From: an uncultured Dehalococcoidia bacterium
Lineage (GTDB): Bacteria > Chloroflexota > Dehalococcoidia > Lucifugimonadales > UBA1127
Direction: 5' to 3'
NCBI GenBank assembly: GCA_951812285.1
Contig: OX638292.1
Location: forward strand, 2,565,001-2,629,000
Length of the DNA stretch: 64,000 nucleotides
Part shown: piece by piece, positions 9,945-18,399 of the stretch
Layout: the number at the start of each line of letters is the position of its first letter
Position numbering within the stretch: the first letter of the stretch is position 1
The notes under the pieces: model-generated
Seen by the model: only the letters and a program-made list of their open reading frames with translations
Database searches by the model: none
What the model was told of the DNA's origin: nothing
Position numbers and translations under genes: made by a program

Positions 9945-9960
9945 TTATAACCATATCAGT
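9945..9960 (-). promoter_or_regulatory. AT-rich promoter of the HTH-NYN gene (leaderless)
   Basis: A perfect TATAAT on the minus strand ends about 6 bases before the ATG, so transcription would begin at or next to the start codon. Two GATATGG copies flank it and could be autoregulator half-sites. A convincing -35 is not visible. Confidence 0.45.
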
Positions 9961-10061
9961 ATAATAATTCCACCATTCTGTGGAGTTGCCCGGTCCAAAG
10001 AGCACCATCTGCAAATGCTAAGTGTGCTATGTTGTCGTCAAGAACTTGGTGGGAGGCAACA

Positions 10062-10388
10062 ATGACAACCGGAAAGGAACAGCATATTCAGGAACTAGCG
10101 AGCCAAGGCAAGACCATTGTCCAAATCTGCAGGGCTTTAGGGTTGCATTGGTCGGATGTAAGGAGTTACTTGCGTTCCGTCGATAAGAGAAGTTGGCGAG
10201 GCGCAAAAGTCGTGATTACTAATCGCCTCAAGAAGCTCGCATTGGAAGCAGACCCGAAGAAGAGGCAACACTTGGCGGACGAGGCCGACAGGTGGGTCGA
10301 CTATCTATACTCGGACGCGAAGCGGCTGGGCGACGAGGTCGATCAGGTGCGTAAGGCGCTGCAACGTGGGCTACAGGTTATTGACTAG
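10062..10388 (+). CDS. Small HTH-like protein of unknown function
   Basis: 108 residues, divergent from the HTH-NYN gene. The N-terminal part (LASQGKTIVQICRALGLHWS followed by DVRSYLR) resembles a resolvase/terminase-type helix-turn-helix that reads a repetitive or DNA target. The rest is basic, then acidic and helical (EADRWVDYLYSDAKRLGDEV). ATG 10062 is chosen over an upstream ATG because GGGAGG lies 6 bases before it. Lower GC than the flanking genes suggests it arrived together with the HTH-NYN gene. No specific family recognised. Confidence 0.7.
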   Translation: MTTGKEQHIQELASQGKTIVQICRALGLHWSDVRSYLRSVDKRSWRGAKVVITNRLKKLALEADPKKRQHLADEADRWVDYLYSDAKRLGDEVDQVRKALQRGLQVID

Positions 10389-10504
10389 CTGGGATAAAGC
10401 ACTCTGCACCAATTACCAATCCACATGCTGGTTAGACGATGGGTGGTCTAGCCCTACCTTGAAGCCCTCCAACCTACCCCCACCCCCACCTCCCCTGTGC
10501 TAGA

Positions 10505-11809
10505 ATGGCGCAACTATTCCGGCAGGGGCAGCATGTGACAAACGCGCTCTCCGGCATCGGGTCCCGCTACTTTGCGGCGCTGGCCTACGCCGACTACCGC
10601 TGGCTGTGGATTGCGGCGATGGGCGGGGCGTCGGCCTACTGGGCGCTCATCGTCGCGAGGGGCATCCTCGTGCTGGAGATGTCCGACTCCTCCGCGTGGG
10701 TGGGCATAGTCACCTTCGCCGCCATGGGCCCGCGCTTCCTCATCCCGCCGCTCGCCGGCTACCTCGCCGACCGCTTCAACCGCCGCGACGTCCTGGCCGC
10801 CGCCTACTGGGCGAACACCGTCAACAACGGCGTCCTCGCCCTTCTGGCCCTCACCGGGTCGCTGGAGCTGTGGCACGTGCTGGCCCTGTCCATCCTGAAC
10901 GGCACCGCGCGCACGTTCCAGATGACGGCAACCGCCTCGCTGGTGCCGAACCTGGTCCCGCGCGAGAAGCTGCTGAACGCCGTATCGCTGAACTCGGCGA
11001 CGCAGCAGGGGTCGCGGCTCATCGGGCCGGGGCTGATCGCGCCGCTGCTGGCCATCTACGGGCCCGACGCCGCCTTCGTCGGCTGCACGGCCTTCTACGC
11101 CCTGGGTGTCGTCATGATCAGCCGCATCGAGACTCGCTCGTCGGGCGGCCTTGGCCGGGGCTCCAACCTCCTCAGCAGTCTGGGCTCCGCCGCGGGGGTC
11201 GTCTACCGGCACCCGGAGCTCCGGGTGCTCTTCGGCATCGTGGCCTTCCACTGCGCCATGACCATGTCCTTCGAGGCCATCTTCCCCGCCATATCGCTGA
11301 ACGTGTTGGACACTGGGCGGACGGGGGTGAGCTACCTGATGATGGGCGTGGGCGCGGGCGGGCTGGTCTCAGCCATCTTCATTGCGGGCGTGCGCGCCGA
11401 ACGAATGCGAGGCCGCATCCTGCTGGTCTCCGGCGTCGTGAGCGGCATCTCCATGCTGGGGCTGGCAACCGCGACCTCCCTCACGACGGCGGTGGCGGCC
11501 GCGGCCTTCATGGGGGCGTCGCAGGCGGGCTTCATGGCGCTGCTGGCCGCGATGGTGCAGACGCTGGCGCCGGAGGAGATGCGGGGGCGCATCAGCGGCC
11601 TCAACCAGATCAACCTGGGCGGCACCATGGCGGTGTTCAACCTCGTCAACGGCTTTGCCGTCGACTTCGTCGGGCCGCAGACTGTGCTGGTGTTCCTCGG
11701 CCTCGGCTTCGCGGGCATCGTGACGGCGAGCCTGCTCATAGCGGCGCTCCGCGGCATTTACTTCCAGGGCGTCCCCCTGTCGGCGCGAGCGCCAGCCGCG
11801 GCGGCCTAG
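10505..11809 (+). CDS. MFS transporter (EntS-like drug/siderophore exporter group)
   Basis: A 434-residue inner-membrane protein with about 12 hydrophobic segments. The loop motif GYLADRFNRRDVLAAAYWAN between helices 2 and 3 is the MFS signature, and a related element (EEMRGRISGLNQINLGG) occurs in the second half. Similarity is to EntS-type exporters; the substrate cannot be told. A TAGAAT box overlaps the ATG at 10505, so the true start may be GTG at 10535, which follows GGCAGGGGC. The small gene at 11827 follows 17 bp later. Confidence 0.85.
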   Translation: MAQLFRQGQHVTNALSGIGSRYFAALAYADYRWLWIAAMGGASAYWALIVARGILVLEMSDSSAWVGIVTFAAMGPRFLIPPLAGYLADRFNRRDVLAAAYWANTVNNGVLALLALTGSLELWHVLALSILNGTARTFQMTATASLVPNLVPREKLLNAVSLNSATQQGSRLIGPGLIAPLLAIYGPDAAFVGCTAFYALGVVMISRIETRSSGGLGRGSNLLSSLGSAAGVVYRHPELRVLFGIVAFHCAMTMSFEAIFPAISLNVLDTGRTGVSYLMMGVGAGGLVSAIFIAGVRAERMRGRILLVSGVVSGISMLGLATATSLTTAVAAAAFMGASQAGFMALLAAMVQTLAPEEMRGRISGLNQINLGGTMAVFNLVNGFAVDFVGPQTVLVFLGLGFAGIVTASLLIAALRGIYFQGVPLSARAPAAAA

Positions 11810-11826
11810 CCCCTCACGCACAAACC

Positions 11827-12090
11827 ATGGACGACAACGAATTCATCCAACGCATGCAGCAGCGCATCCAGGAGAGCACCGGCGTCGACGTGTCGCTGGA
11901 GCTCGACCACGAGGAGCCCGGCGAGGTCGACGTCTTCCTGACGGACGCGCAGCCGCGCGTCGTCATGGGCGCCGACGCCCTCCAGCACGCGGGCCTCGCG
12001 CGCATGTTCATCCAATACGCCATCCTCTGCATCAAAGAGAACCGCAAAGTAGACCACGACGAGTTCACGCGGTTTCTGCGGCGGAATTAG
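11827..12090 (+). CDS. Small acidic protein of unknown function
   Basis: 87 residues with no recognised domain: MDDNEFIQRMQQRIQE at the start, an acidic middle (ELDHEEPGEVDVF), then a hydrophobic helix LARMFIQYAILCIKENRK and an end DHDEFTRFLRRN. It follows the MFS gene by 17 bp and may be co-transcribed. Its 3' half is duplicated, with decay, at about 13837-13957, so the gene or its end has been copied locally. Confidence 0.65.
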   Translation: MDDNEFIQRMQQRIQESTGVDVSLELDHEEPGEVDVFLTDAQPRVVMGADALQHAGLARMFIQYAILCIKENRKVDHDEFTRFLRRN

Positions 12091-12138
12091 AGCCTCGCCA
12101 TCCGTTCACCCTGAGCGTGTCGAAGGGCGCCGCGAACC

Positions 12139-13644
12139 CTACCCCGCGGTTGCGAGCGCGGGCGCGGGGTCTTCAGGCGAGAGCTCCTCGACGCGGCCGT
12201 TGCCCTCGTCCAGGTACGTTGTGGTCCCGACCCGCGAGACCCGCACGTACTGGCTGTAGGCGCGCCCGCCGACCTCTCGCTCCGCCGTTATCACATGGCA
12301 GGACCAGTCGACGGTGTCCGGGCCGCCCTCGAGGGCCTCCACCAGCACGCGCCCGTCCGTGTCGTCGGACGCGGGCAGGCCGAGGAGCCGCAGCACCGTC
12401 GGCGTGATGTCGATGTTGCCTGTGGGTGACGCCACCCGGACGCCGCGCTTGAAGCTCGGCCCACGCGCTATCAGCGTGTTGTTCATCTCGGACGCGCCCA
12501 TGCTGCCGTGCTGCCCGTGGCCCACGCCGCCGTAGGCTGCGTACACCCGGCCGCAGTAGCCCGCCTCGTTGGGCGCCGGGTCCCACGCGAAGGACATGAG
12601 CAGGTCGGGCGCGTTGGGCCCCTCGCACCCGGCCAGCGACTGCGAGAGCGTGCCCGGCGGGTTGCCAACCCGGTCCGACGCCAGCAGCGCGCCGCACCAG
12701 GGCTGCGTCATCAGCCACTCGGCGAGACGACCGGCGACGTCGGGCCCGCCGGTGTAGAAGAGCACGCTGGCCCCGTTGGGAGCGACCACCACGTCGTGCG
12801 GGCCGAACCCCGCCTGGCGCACCCCCGCCTCGATGTCGACTACCTCGCGGATTGTGGAGTACCCGTGGTCCGAGACCACGAGGACGTCGGTCTCCGCCCC
12901 AGGCGCGCTCCCGTCGAGCCAGTCGAGCAGCAGTCCGAAGGCGTCGTCGGCCGCCCGCAGCGCCGCGTTGGACACCTCGCCGCCCACCACGGTGTCGTGC
13001 TGCGTCTCGTCCGGCTCCGACGACCACAGGAGCGTGACTGCCGGGCGCCGCTCGGGCAGGACGTGCTCCGTCAGGATGCGGACGGCGTGCTCGAGCCGCG
13101 GGGCGCTCGGCGCGGCCTCCGCAGGCCATGGCCCGAACCGGGACTCGAGCTCCGGCGCAAGGCACCGGGGCTTCGACAGCTCCGGTGTGACCGACACCCC
13201 GCCGTTGTGCCCGCCCCGCGGTATCCGCGCCCACGCGTTGCCCAGCGTCCCGGCCCCGATCGCCGCGTACTCCATCCCCGACGACCCGATGCCGACCGCC
13301 GCGTACTCCATCCCGTACACCGACAGCATGTCAGCCAGCGTCGGCGCCGACAGCACGCGCGACAGGCGGTGCGCGACACCTTCGAACGTCGGCTCCATCT
13401 CGGGGAACACGAACCCCTCGTCGTAGCCGCGCGAGACCATCATGTTGCCGGCCAGCCCGTGCCCGCCGGCGTGCTTGCCCGTCACGATGCTGGCCGCGTT
13501 CACCCTCGTCACCGAGGGGTAAGCCGAGTGGTGGTTCGAAAAGAAAACCCCCTCCCCAGCGAACCTCGCCAGGTTGGGGGCCAGATCGGCGCGGACCTGC
13601 GCCGGCTGCAGCCCGTCTATCACGACAACAAGGACAGGCGCCAT
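12139..13644 (-). CDS. Alkaline-phosphatase-superfamily phosphodiesterase/nucleotide pyrophosphatase
   Basis: 501 residues. The N-terminus VLVVVIDGLQP provides the first metal ligand; SAYPSVTRVNAASIVTG contains the Thr nucleophile. Further ligands are in SSEPDETQHDT, VVSDHGYSTI and GVGHGQHGSMG, the order expected of type I phosphodiesterases. It probably hydrolyses a phosphodiester or pyrophosphate; the substrate is unknown. No signal peptide is evident after ATG 13644, which follows AAGGGGG. The gene is flanked by copies of a ~45-bp repeat on its 5' side. Confidence 0.85.
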   Translation of the reverse strand: MAPVLVVVIDGLQPAQVRADLAPNLARFAGEGVFFSNHHSAYPSVTRVNAASIVTGKHAGGHGLAGNMMVSRGYDEGFVFPEMEPTFEGVAHRLSRVLSAPTLADMLSVYGMEYAAVGIGSSGMEYAAIGAGTLGNAWARIPRGGHNGGVSVTPELSKPRCLAPELESRFGPWPAEAAPSAPRLEHAVRILTEHVLPERRPAVTLLWSSEPDETQHDTVVGGEVSNAALRAADDAFGLLLDWLDGSAPGAETDVLVVSDHGYSTIREVVDIEAGVRQAGFGPHDVVVAPNGASVLFYTGGPDVAGRLAEWLMTQPWCGALLASDRVGNPPGTLSQSLAGCEGPNAPDLLMSFAWDPAPNEAGYCGRVYAAYGGVGHGQHGSMGASEMNNTLIARGPSFKRGVRVASPTGNIDITPTVLRLLGLPASDDTDGRVLVEALEGGPDTVDWSCHVITAEREVGGRAYSQYVRVSRVGTTTYLDEGNGRVEELSPEDPAPALATAG

Positions 13645-13693
13645 GAATCCCCCTTCGGGAGGGGCGCGGAATGCGCCCCTCCCCCGCCACCGT

Positions 13694-13742
13694 CGCTCCG
13701 CTGAAGACCCTTCGAACTTATGTCCATACTTCAACGGTAGCG
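13694..13742 (+). repeat. Imperfect ~45-bp direct repeat, copy 1
   Basis: Contains CGCTCCGCTG, then TTATGTCCATACTTCAACG. A second copy lies at 14014-14060 in the same orientation with a few changes. The pair brackets the decayed gene copy at 13797-13960. Confidence 0.6.
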
Positions 13743-13796
13743 GGGGCACGTTAACGGGGAAGGGTACGTGGGGTTAGGGTAGGGTTAAGGGGGCAC

Positions 13797-13960
13797 GTGG
13801 CAGTATCCGGCCAACCGAGCCCCAGCCCGCTCACACGCGCCGACGCCCGCCAGCACGCGGGCCTAGCGCGCACGCTCATCCAACACGCCATCCTCTGCAT
13901 CAACGAGGGCCGGAAGGTGGACCAGGACGAGTTCACGCGGTTTTGCGGCGGAACTAGGGG
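13797..13960 (+). pseudogene. Decayed partial copy of the small gene at 11827-12090
   Basis: From about 13837 to 13957 the sequence matches the 3' half of the small upstream gene, giving peptides such as ARQHAGLARTLIQHAIL and GRKVDQDEFTRF. The 5' half is missing and one base is lost near the end (TTTTGCGG against TTTCTGCGG), which shifts the frame before the old stop. It cannot make an equivalent protein. Confidence 0.7.
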
Positions 13961-14013
13961 ATGCCGGGGGGGCACTAGCCGTCGACGGAGCGAGCCGTTC
14001 CGGCGACATCAGC

Positions 14014-14060
14014 GCTGCTCCGCTGCCCCCTCAACCTTATGTCCATGCTTCAACGTTTGT
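14014..14060 (+). repeat. Imperfect ~45-bp direct repeat, copy 2
   Basis: Contains GCTCCGCTGC, then TTATGTCCATGCTTCAACG, matching the copy at 13694-13742. The rest of this gap down to 14200 shows no gene. Confidence 0.6.
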
Positions 14061-14203
14061 TGTAGGGCGTTAGCGTGACAGTGATTAGCGAAAGGGTTGG
14101 GTCCATGGGGTGGTTCGCCTTGCTCTAGCCTTATGAGCCGAGCCCAGCCCTTGGACCCAGAGAGCCCAACTAGTCCATCGCGACAGTCAAAGCTATTTGG
14201 TAT

Positions 14204-14252
14204 TACTGTTAACTGTAGTATAGTTGACAGTATTATTCTCATACTGTATAGT
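14204..14252 (+). promoter_or_regulatory. Strong consensus promoter with overlapping operator palindromes
   Basis: TTGACA (14224-14229), a 17-bp spacer and TATAGT (14247-14252) form the best promoter in the window, in an AT-rich patch. Two inverted repeats overlap it: ACTGTTAACT/AGTTGACAGT (14205-14231, one mismatch) covering the -35, and ACAGTAT/ATACTGT (14227-14247, perfect) filling the spacer. They share the middle half-site, giving three TACTGT half-sites at 14204, 14227 (inverted) and 14242. Confidence 0.75.
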
Positions 14253-14284
14253 GCCACTGTGTTAAGTGCAGCCAGGAGGGCAGA

Positions 14285-14788
14285 ATGCGCGACTATGTGC
14301 GGGAGCTAACCGAGGCATGGAGAGAGAAGGGAGAGCAAGCTGCCTATCTCTTGGTGAATGAACTTCACCGTTCCATTGCAGACGATATTGCTCACCTTCG
14401 TAGACAGGGAGCAGCTATTCAAGCCCTTGCTGCAGTCCTCCAGGACTATCCCGGCGTAGATATCTCAACCGACCCAATAGACGACGACATGGAGGAGGCT
14501 CAACAGGCGGATTCGGCAGGTGCCGCACCAGTTGACCCCTCAAAACGGTCCGCCTATATATTTCGTGTAGCCGCAGACCTTTCCCACTCACTAAACGGCG
14601 ACCCTTTTACCACCCAAGATGTCCTCAACGATATTCATCACAGACTAGCTACCCTAGGTGTCAAGCAGCCACTCGCCGTTATCGGGACGGTCTTGTCTAG
14701 CGCCAAGGGGTTTCGACGCGTCGCGCCGAACACTTATCAGTCTACTGATCCTTACTATGGCAAAGTTCCAGATGACCTACCCTTCTGA
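14285..14788 (+). CDS. Protein of unknown function, first gene of an AT-rich two-gene unit
   Basis: 167 residues, not recognised. The N-terminal half is helical (MRDYVRELTEAWREKGEQAA), a linker DDDMEEAQQADSAGA follows, and the C-terminal half resembles a winged-helix-like fold (FTTQDVLNDIHHRLATLGV, then IGTVLSSAKGFRRVAPNTYQ). That part may bind DNA, but the similarity is weak. AGGAGG sits 5 bases before the ATG and a consensus promoter lies 33 bp upstream. Base composition is clearly more AT-rich than the neighbours, a sign of horizontal acquisition. It could itself be the repressor of its operator. Confidence 0.7.
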   Translation: MRDYVRELTEAWREKGEQAAYLLVNELHRSIADDIAHLRRQGAAIQALAAVLQDYPGVDISTDPIDDDMEEAQQADSAGAAPVDPSKRSAYIFRVAADLSHSLNGDPFTTQDVLNDIHHRLATLGVKQPLAVIGTVLSSAKGFRRVAPNTYQSTDPYYGKVPDDLPF

Positions 14789-14792
14789 TTGA

Positions 14793-15116
14793 GTGGGGGT
14801 TGCAGGGCTAAAGGCAGACGCAAGAATGCTCTTCTACGTTAGACACAATGTGCCTTGGACTAGGATACTGATGCACGTGCTCATTACCATTTGCGGTTTT
14901 TTGGTCTTATGGCTGGTATTTCGTGCCGCAACTCTAGAATCCACCCCTAACAGTCCCACGCTAGTACGCTTGGATCTCCTCCAAGCCCTAGCATTTCTGG
15001 TCGCTTGGACGACGCTCGTTGCAACAGTCACCGTGCGAGTTAAGGCCTTGGAAATAGCGTCGCAAAGGCTTGAATCTGCCACACGACGGGCAGTCGATAC
15101 CACGGAAAGCCCTTAA
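14793..15116 (+). CDS. Small two-helix membrane protein of unknown function
   Basis: 107 residues from GTG 14793 (or 96 from ATG 14826). Two hydrophobic segments are visible: ILMHVLITICGFLVLWLVF and LLQALAFLVAWTTLVATVTV, with a short loop between and a cytoplasmic-looking tail. It begins 4 bp after the preceding gene and shares its AT-rich composition, so the two form one operon. No family recognised. Confidence 0.6.
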   Translation: MGVAGLKADARMLFYVRHNVPWTRILMHVLITICGFLVLWLVFRAATLESTPNSPTLVRLDLLQALAFLVAWTTLVATVTVRVKALEIASQRLESATRRAVDTTESP

Positions 15117-15147
15117 GGCTAGACCGCCATCGGGTTAACATTCCCCC

Positions 15148-16998
15148 CTACTCCGTCCCCGCCTCCCACACCCGGAACCCCTCAAACCGCACCACGCCGA
15201 CGTTGCCCCGGAAGAGCGACGCCAGCGCGGCGATCTCGCCCTCCCGCTGGTTGTGCGTCAGGTTGAGCGTCGCCTCCAGGTCGCCGTCGACGAAGAGCCA
15301 GCCCGCGTCGCCGAGCACGATGAGCTGCAGGTGCAGCTCCCGCTGGGTGCTGACGCCCTGGCCCTGGCTCACGGCAGTGAACCCATCGGCCGGGTCCCAC
15401 CTGTAGTGGTACCAGCCGCCCTGGAACGTGACGCCGACGGCTTCAAGCTGGTTGGGGAAGTCCGGGTCGCCCTCCGCGTCGCGGAACACGAAGCCGTAGT
15501 CCCACTGCGTCTGCGGCCGCGTAAACGTCGCCTCCGCGATGAAGTCCCTCGCGAAGACGCCGCTGTCGTGCCTCGCGATGCGCCCCGGCACCGGCTCCAG
15601 CGCGCCCTCCTCCGGCCCGTAGAGCGGGCGCAGCTCCAGCCCCCGGAATTCCTCGAAGGTCACCTCCCCCGACGCGCCGCTGCCCACGACCGGGCGGTTG
15701 ACGAAGGCGATCTCCCCCGCCTGCCACGCGTCGCCGAGGTCCACCGTCTCGGCCAGCTTGCCGTTCGCGATGACCCACGCCCGGTCGTCAATGGCGATGA
15801 CCTGGATGCGGTTCTCGGCCCCCGGGCTCGGGTCGAAGCCGGCCATGCTCTCGAAGGGGCTGAACTCGACGCCCTCCCCGTCCAGGTCCGACCGGTTGGG
15901 GTTGTCCAGGTCGGCCTCGGTGCCGCGCAGGATGAGGAGGTAGTTCCACTGCTGCTGCAGCGTCTTGGGGTTGGTCACCGTGATCTCCGCGCTGAAGTCC
16001 TCCATGGCCACCTCGGACCGCACGAGGCCGGCGTCGGGGCCGCCCTCCAGCGGGCCAAACGTCTTCAGCAGCTCCGGCAGCGGCCCGGCCAGCATCTTCG
16101 GGATGAGCTCCTGCACCGTCTCCGCCGAGATGGCGAAGCTCAGCCCCTCCGTCTCCCGGTACCCGAAGGTGAGGATGCCCAGCACCTCGCCCGAGGTGGT
16201 GATCATCGGCCCGCCGCTGTTGCCCGGGTTCGCCGCCGCGTCCGTCTGGATGACGTCGCTCTCGACGAAGTGGCTGTAGCGCACGGCCGACACGATGCCT
16301 CGCGTCACCGTCGCCTCGCCCTCCAGGTCCAGCGCGTAGCCGATCAGCACGACCTCCTCGCCCGTCCGCACCTGCGAGACGTCGCCGAAGGGCACGGCCT
16401 GGAACGTGCCGCAGCAGATGCGCAGCACGGCGAGGTCGTGCGTTTCGTCCTGCCCCAGCAGCTCGGCCTTGTACTCCGTCTCCTCCTCGCCGACGGTCAC
16501 CGTCACCTGCGACGCCCCCGGGAAGATGTGCTGGTTGGTGACGATGAGCGCCGTGTTGCCCTCGACCTCGTAGATGATGCCCGACCCGGCCCGCCGCCGT
16601 GTCTCGACGCGCACGACCGACTGCTTCACGCGCTCGATGACGGCGCTGAGCGACGGCGTCGGGACGGGCGTGGCCGTCGGCGCGGGGGTTGGGGTCGCCG
16701 TCGGAACGGGCGTAGGCACGGGGGTCGGCGTGGCCGTGGGCCGCGGCGTGGCCGTCGGCCTCGGCGTCGCGGTGGGTCTCGGCACGAGCGTGGCCGTCGG
16801 CATAGCGGCGATGGTGGCTGCGAGGCGGGCCTGGACGGTGGCGTCGATGTCGGGCGTCGGGGCCGGCGTGGGCACCGCGTCCCTGACAGCGGCCTCGACT
16901 GTGGCGGCGATATCCGGTGTCGGCGGTGGCGGCTCGGGCTCCGGCTCCGTGCAGGCCGCGAGCAACAGCAGGACGAGGGCTATCGCGCTACGCCACAT
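15148..16998 (-). CDS. Lipoprotein trypsin-like serine protease with C-terminal beta-rich domains
   Basis: 616 residues. The signal peptide ends in a lipobox (LLLLAAC, Cys19), followed by a long Pro/Thr-rich linker with PTATPRP repeats to about residue 135. A DegP/HtrA-like protease domain follows, with all three catalytic residues: His in TNQHIFPG, Asp in THDLAVL and Ser in GNSGGP. The C-terminal 260 residues carry two related beta-rich segments (ITVTNPKTLQQQWNYLLILR and TFTRPQTQWDYGFVFRDAEG), perhaps LamG/DUF1080-like binding modules. No PDZ domain seen. It would be anchored on the outer face of the membrane. Confidence 0.85.
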   Translation of the reverse strand: MWRSAIALVLLLLAACTEPEPEPPPPTPDIAATVEAAVRDAVPTPAPTPDIDATVQARLAATIAAMPTATLVPRPTATPRPTATPRPTATPTPVPTPVPTATPTPAPTATPVPTPSLSAVIERVKQSVVRVETRRRAGSGIIYEVEGNTALIVTNQHIFPGASQVTVTVGEEETEYKAELLGQDETHDLAVLRICCGTFQAVPFGDVSQVRTGEEVVLIGYALDLEGEATVTRGIVSAVRYSHFVESDVIQTDAAANPGNSGGPMITTSGEVLGILTFGYRETEGLSFAISAETVQELIPKMLAGPLPELLKTFGPLEGGPDAGLVRSEVAMEDFSAEITVTNPKTLQQQWNYLLILRGTEADLDNPNRSDLDGEGVEFSPFESMAGFDPSPGAENRIQVIAIDDRAWVIANGKLAETVDLGDAWQAGEIAFVNRPVVGSGASGEVTFEEFRGLELRPLYGPEEGALEPVPGRIARHDSGVFARDFIAEATFTRPQTQWDYGFVFRDAEGDPDFPNQLEAVGVTFQGGWYHYRWDPADGFTAVSQGQGVSTQRELHLQLIVLGDAGWLFVDGDLEATLNLTHNQREGEIAALASLFRGNVGVVRFEGFRVWEAGTE

Positions 16999-17139
16999 CC
17001 ACACATCCCTTCCCCAGGCTGTCTGCGCGTCGATAGTTGGGAGACATAGCAATACTGCTTCCGTGTCATCCGGGCCGTCGCTTGTTCAGGGCGAGACCGC
17101 ATCCAGAAGCCCCGAAGGGCTACCAACTACTATAAATGG

Positions 17140-17177
17140 TTCAGCCGCCTTGCGTCTTTCCGCAGAAGGCGGCTGAA
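17140..17177 (-). terminator. Hairpin terminator after the VOC gene
   Basis: Perfect 12-bp inverted repeat TTCAGCCGCCTT / AAGGCGGCTGAA, with a further small stem (GCG/CGC) in the loop. On the minus strand it is followed by CCATTTATAG. Confidence 0.6.
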
Positions 17178-17213
17178 TCCCCGAAAACCAGGGGCGTTGG
17201 CGTTGCGAGCGCC

Positions 17214-17696
17214 CTACACCTTCCCGCTCGCCGCGCGGATGTCGGCGATCTGCTGCAGCAGGGCGTCGTCGTCCAGCTCCAGGTCGATGGGCTCGCCAAA
17301 GGGCTGCGGGAACTCGACGGGGATCGAGTAGTAGACCTCCAGGTAGTTGTTCTCCGGGTCGCGGAAGTAGATGCTCGCCGTGTTGCCGTGGGTGATGATC
17401 CGCTCCTCCTTGACACCCTCCTCCTGGAAGAGCTTGTGGAAGGCCCGGATGTCGTCCAGGCTCCCCACGTGCATCGAGATCTGCTGCACCAGCTTGACGT
17501 CATCGGGCGCCGTCCGGCCGCTGGTCAGCAGGATCTCGTGGTGCTCCTCCGCCGGCCGCGCCGAGAGGAAGCACGCGTTGCCGTTGGGGAAGGCGTCCGT
17601 CACCGTGAACCCCAGCACGCGGGTGTAGAAGTCCAGCATCTTCGGGTAGTCGTTGCAGTGCAGGCCGATGTGGCCCAGCGATGTCACCTTTGGCAT
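17214..17696 (-). CDS. VOC-family (glyoxalase/dioxygenase fold) protein
   Basis: 160 residues. Paired beta-alpha-beta modules with the metal-ligand pattern of the vicinal oxygen chelate fold: LGHIGLHCNDYPKMLDFYTR at the start, HHEILL and HVGSLDDIRAFHKLF in the middle, and FRDPENNYLEVYY near the end (Glu ligand). It may be a lactoylglutathione lyase-like or extradiol-type enzyme; the substrate is unknown. ATG 17696 follows GAGGAGGG. It is an isolated gene with its own terminator. Confidence 0.85.
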   Translation of the reverse strand: MPKVTSLGHIGLHCNDYPKMLDFYTRVLGFTVTDAFPNGNACFLSARPAEEHHEILLTSGRTAPDDVKLVQQISMHVGSLDDIRAFHKLFQEEGVKEERIITHGNTASIYFRDPENNYLEVYYSIPVEFPQPFGEPIDLELDDDALLQQIADIRAASGKV

Positions 17697-17872
17697 TGCG
17701 CCCTCCTCTGCCGCGCACTGTCGGCGCGTTGGCTCAGTGTCGACGATGATGTATGGCGATGGGTGTAACGTAGCCTCGACGACGCCCGTCGTCAACGGCA
17801 GCCGCGATTGGCTGCCCGCCGAGCCCAGTGCTATCCTCCCGAAACGCAACACCTCGACAGGAGGCGCACCCC

Positions 17873-18232
17873 GTGGCCGACGGCCTGAAGGACCAGCTCC
17901 GCGACTTCGCCCTCTCGCTGCCTGGCGCGTGGGAGGACCACCCCTGGGGCGAGAGCGCCGCGAAGGTCGGCAAGAAGGTCTTCGCCTTCTTCGGCGTGCC
18001 GGGAACCGGCTTCGGCATGTCGGTCAAGCTGCCCCAGTCCTCCGAGGCCCTCCTCACAATGCCCTTCGCGCGCCCCGCCGGCTACAACCTCGGCAAGAGC
18101 GGCTGGGTCGAGATGCACTTCACCGACGACGACGCCCCGCCAGTCGACCTGCTGCTGGACTGCGTCGAGGAGAGCTACCGCGCCATCGCGCCCAAGACCC
18201 TCGTGCGGGAGCTGGACGCGAGGGAGGCGTAG
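17873..18232 (+). CDS. MmcQ/YjbR-family protein
   Basis: 119 residues of the small YjbR-like fold: LRDFALSLPGAWEDHPWGES at the start, KVFAFFGVPG, then LTMPFARPAGYNLGKSGWVE and a helix LLLDCVEESYRAIAPKTLV. A GTG start is used because AGGAGG stands 8 bases upstream. Biochemical role unknown; the family is often seen as a DNA-binding or nucleotide-related stand-alone protein. Confidence 0.75.
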   Translation: MADGLKDQLRDFALSLPGAWEDHPWGESAAKVGKKVFAFFGVPGTGFGMSVKLPQSSEALLTMPFARPAGYNLGKSGWVEMHFTDDDAPPVDLLLDCVEESYRAIAPKTLVRELDAREA

Positions 18233-18399
18233 GGCAGGATCGTGACCCCCCTTCTCCCTGAGCTCTGCCGAGCGGCAACAGGCGGGAATCGAGTGGGAAA
18301 ACCAGGCAATCGAGTAGGCTGCGAATGTGCAGAATCCCCCTTGTATGCAGCCCTGAGACCCTTCATCGTGGAGTGACCCTTGAATGACGGTCTATTGAG

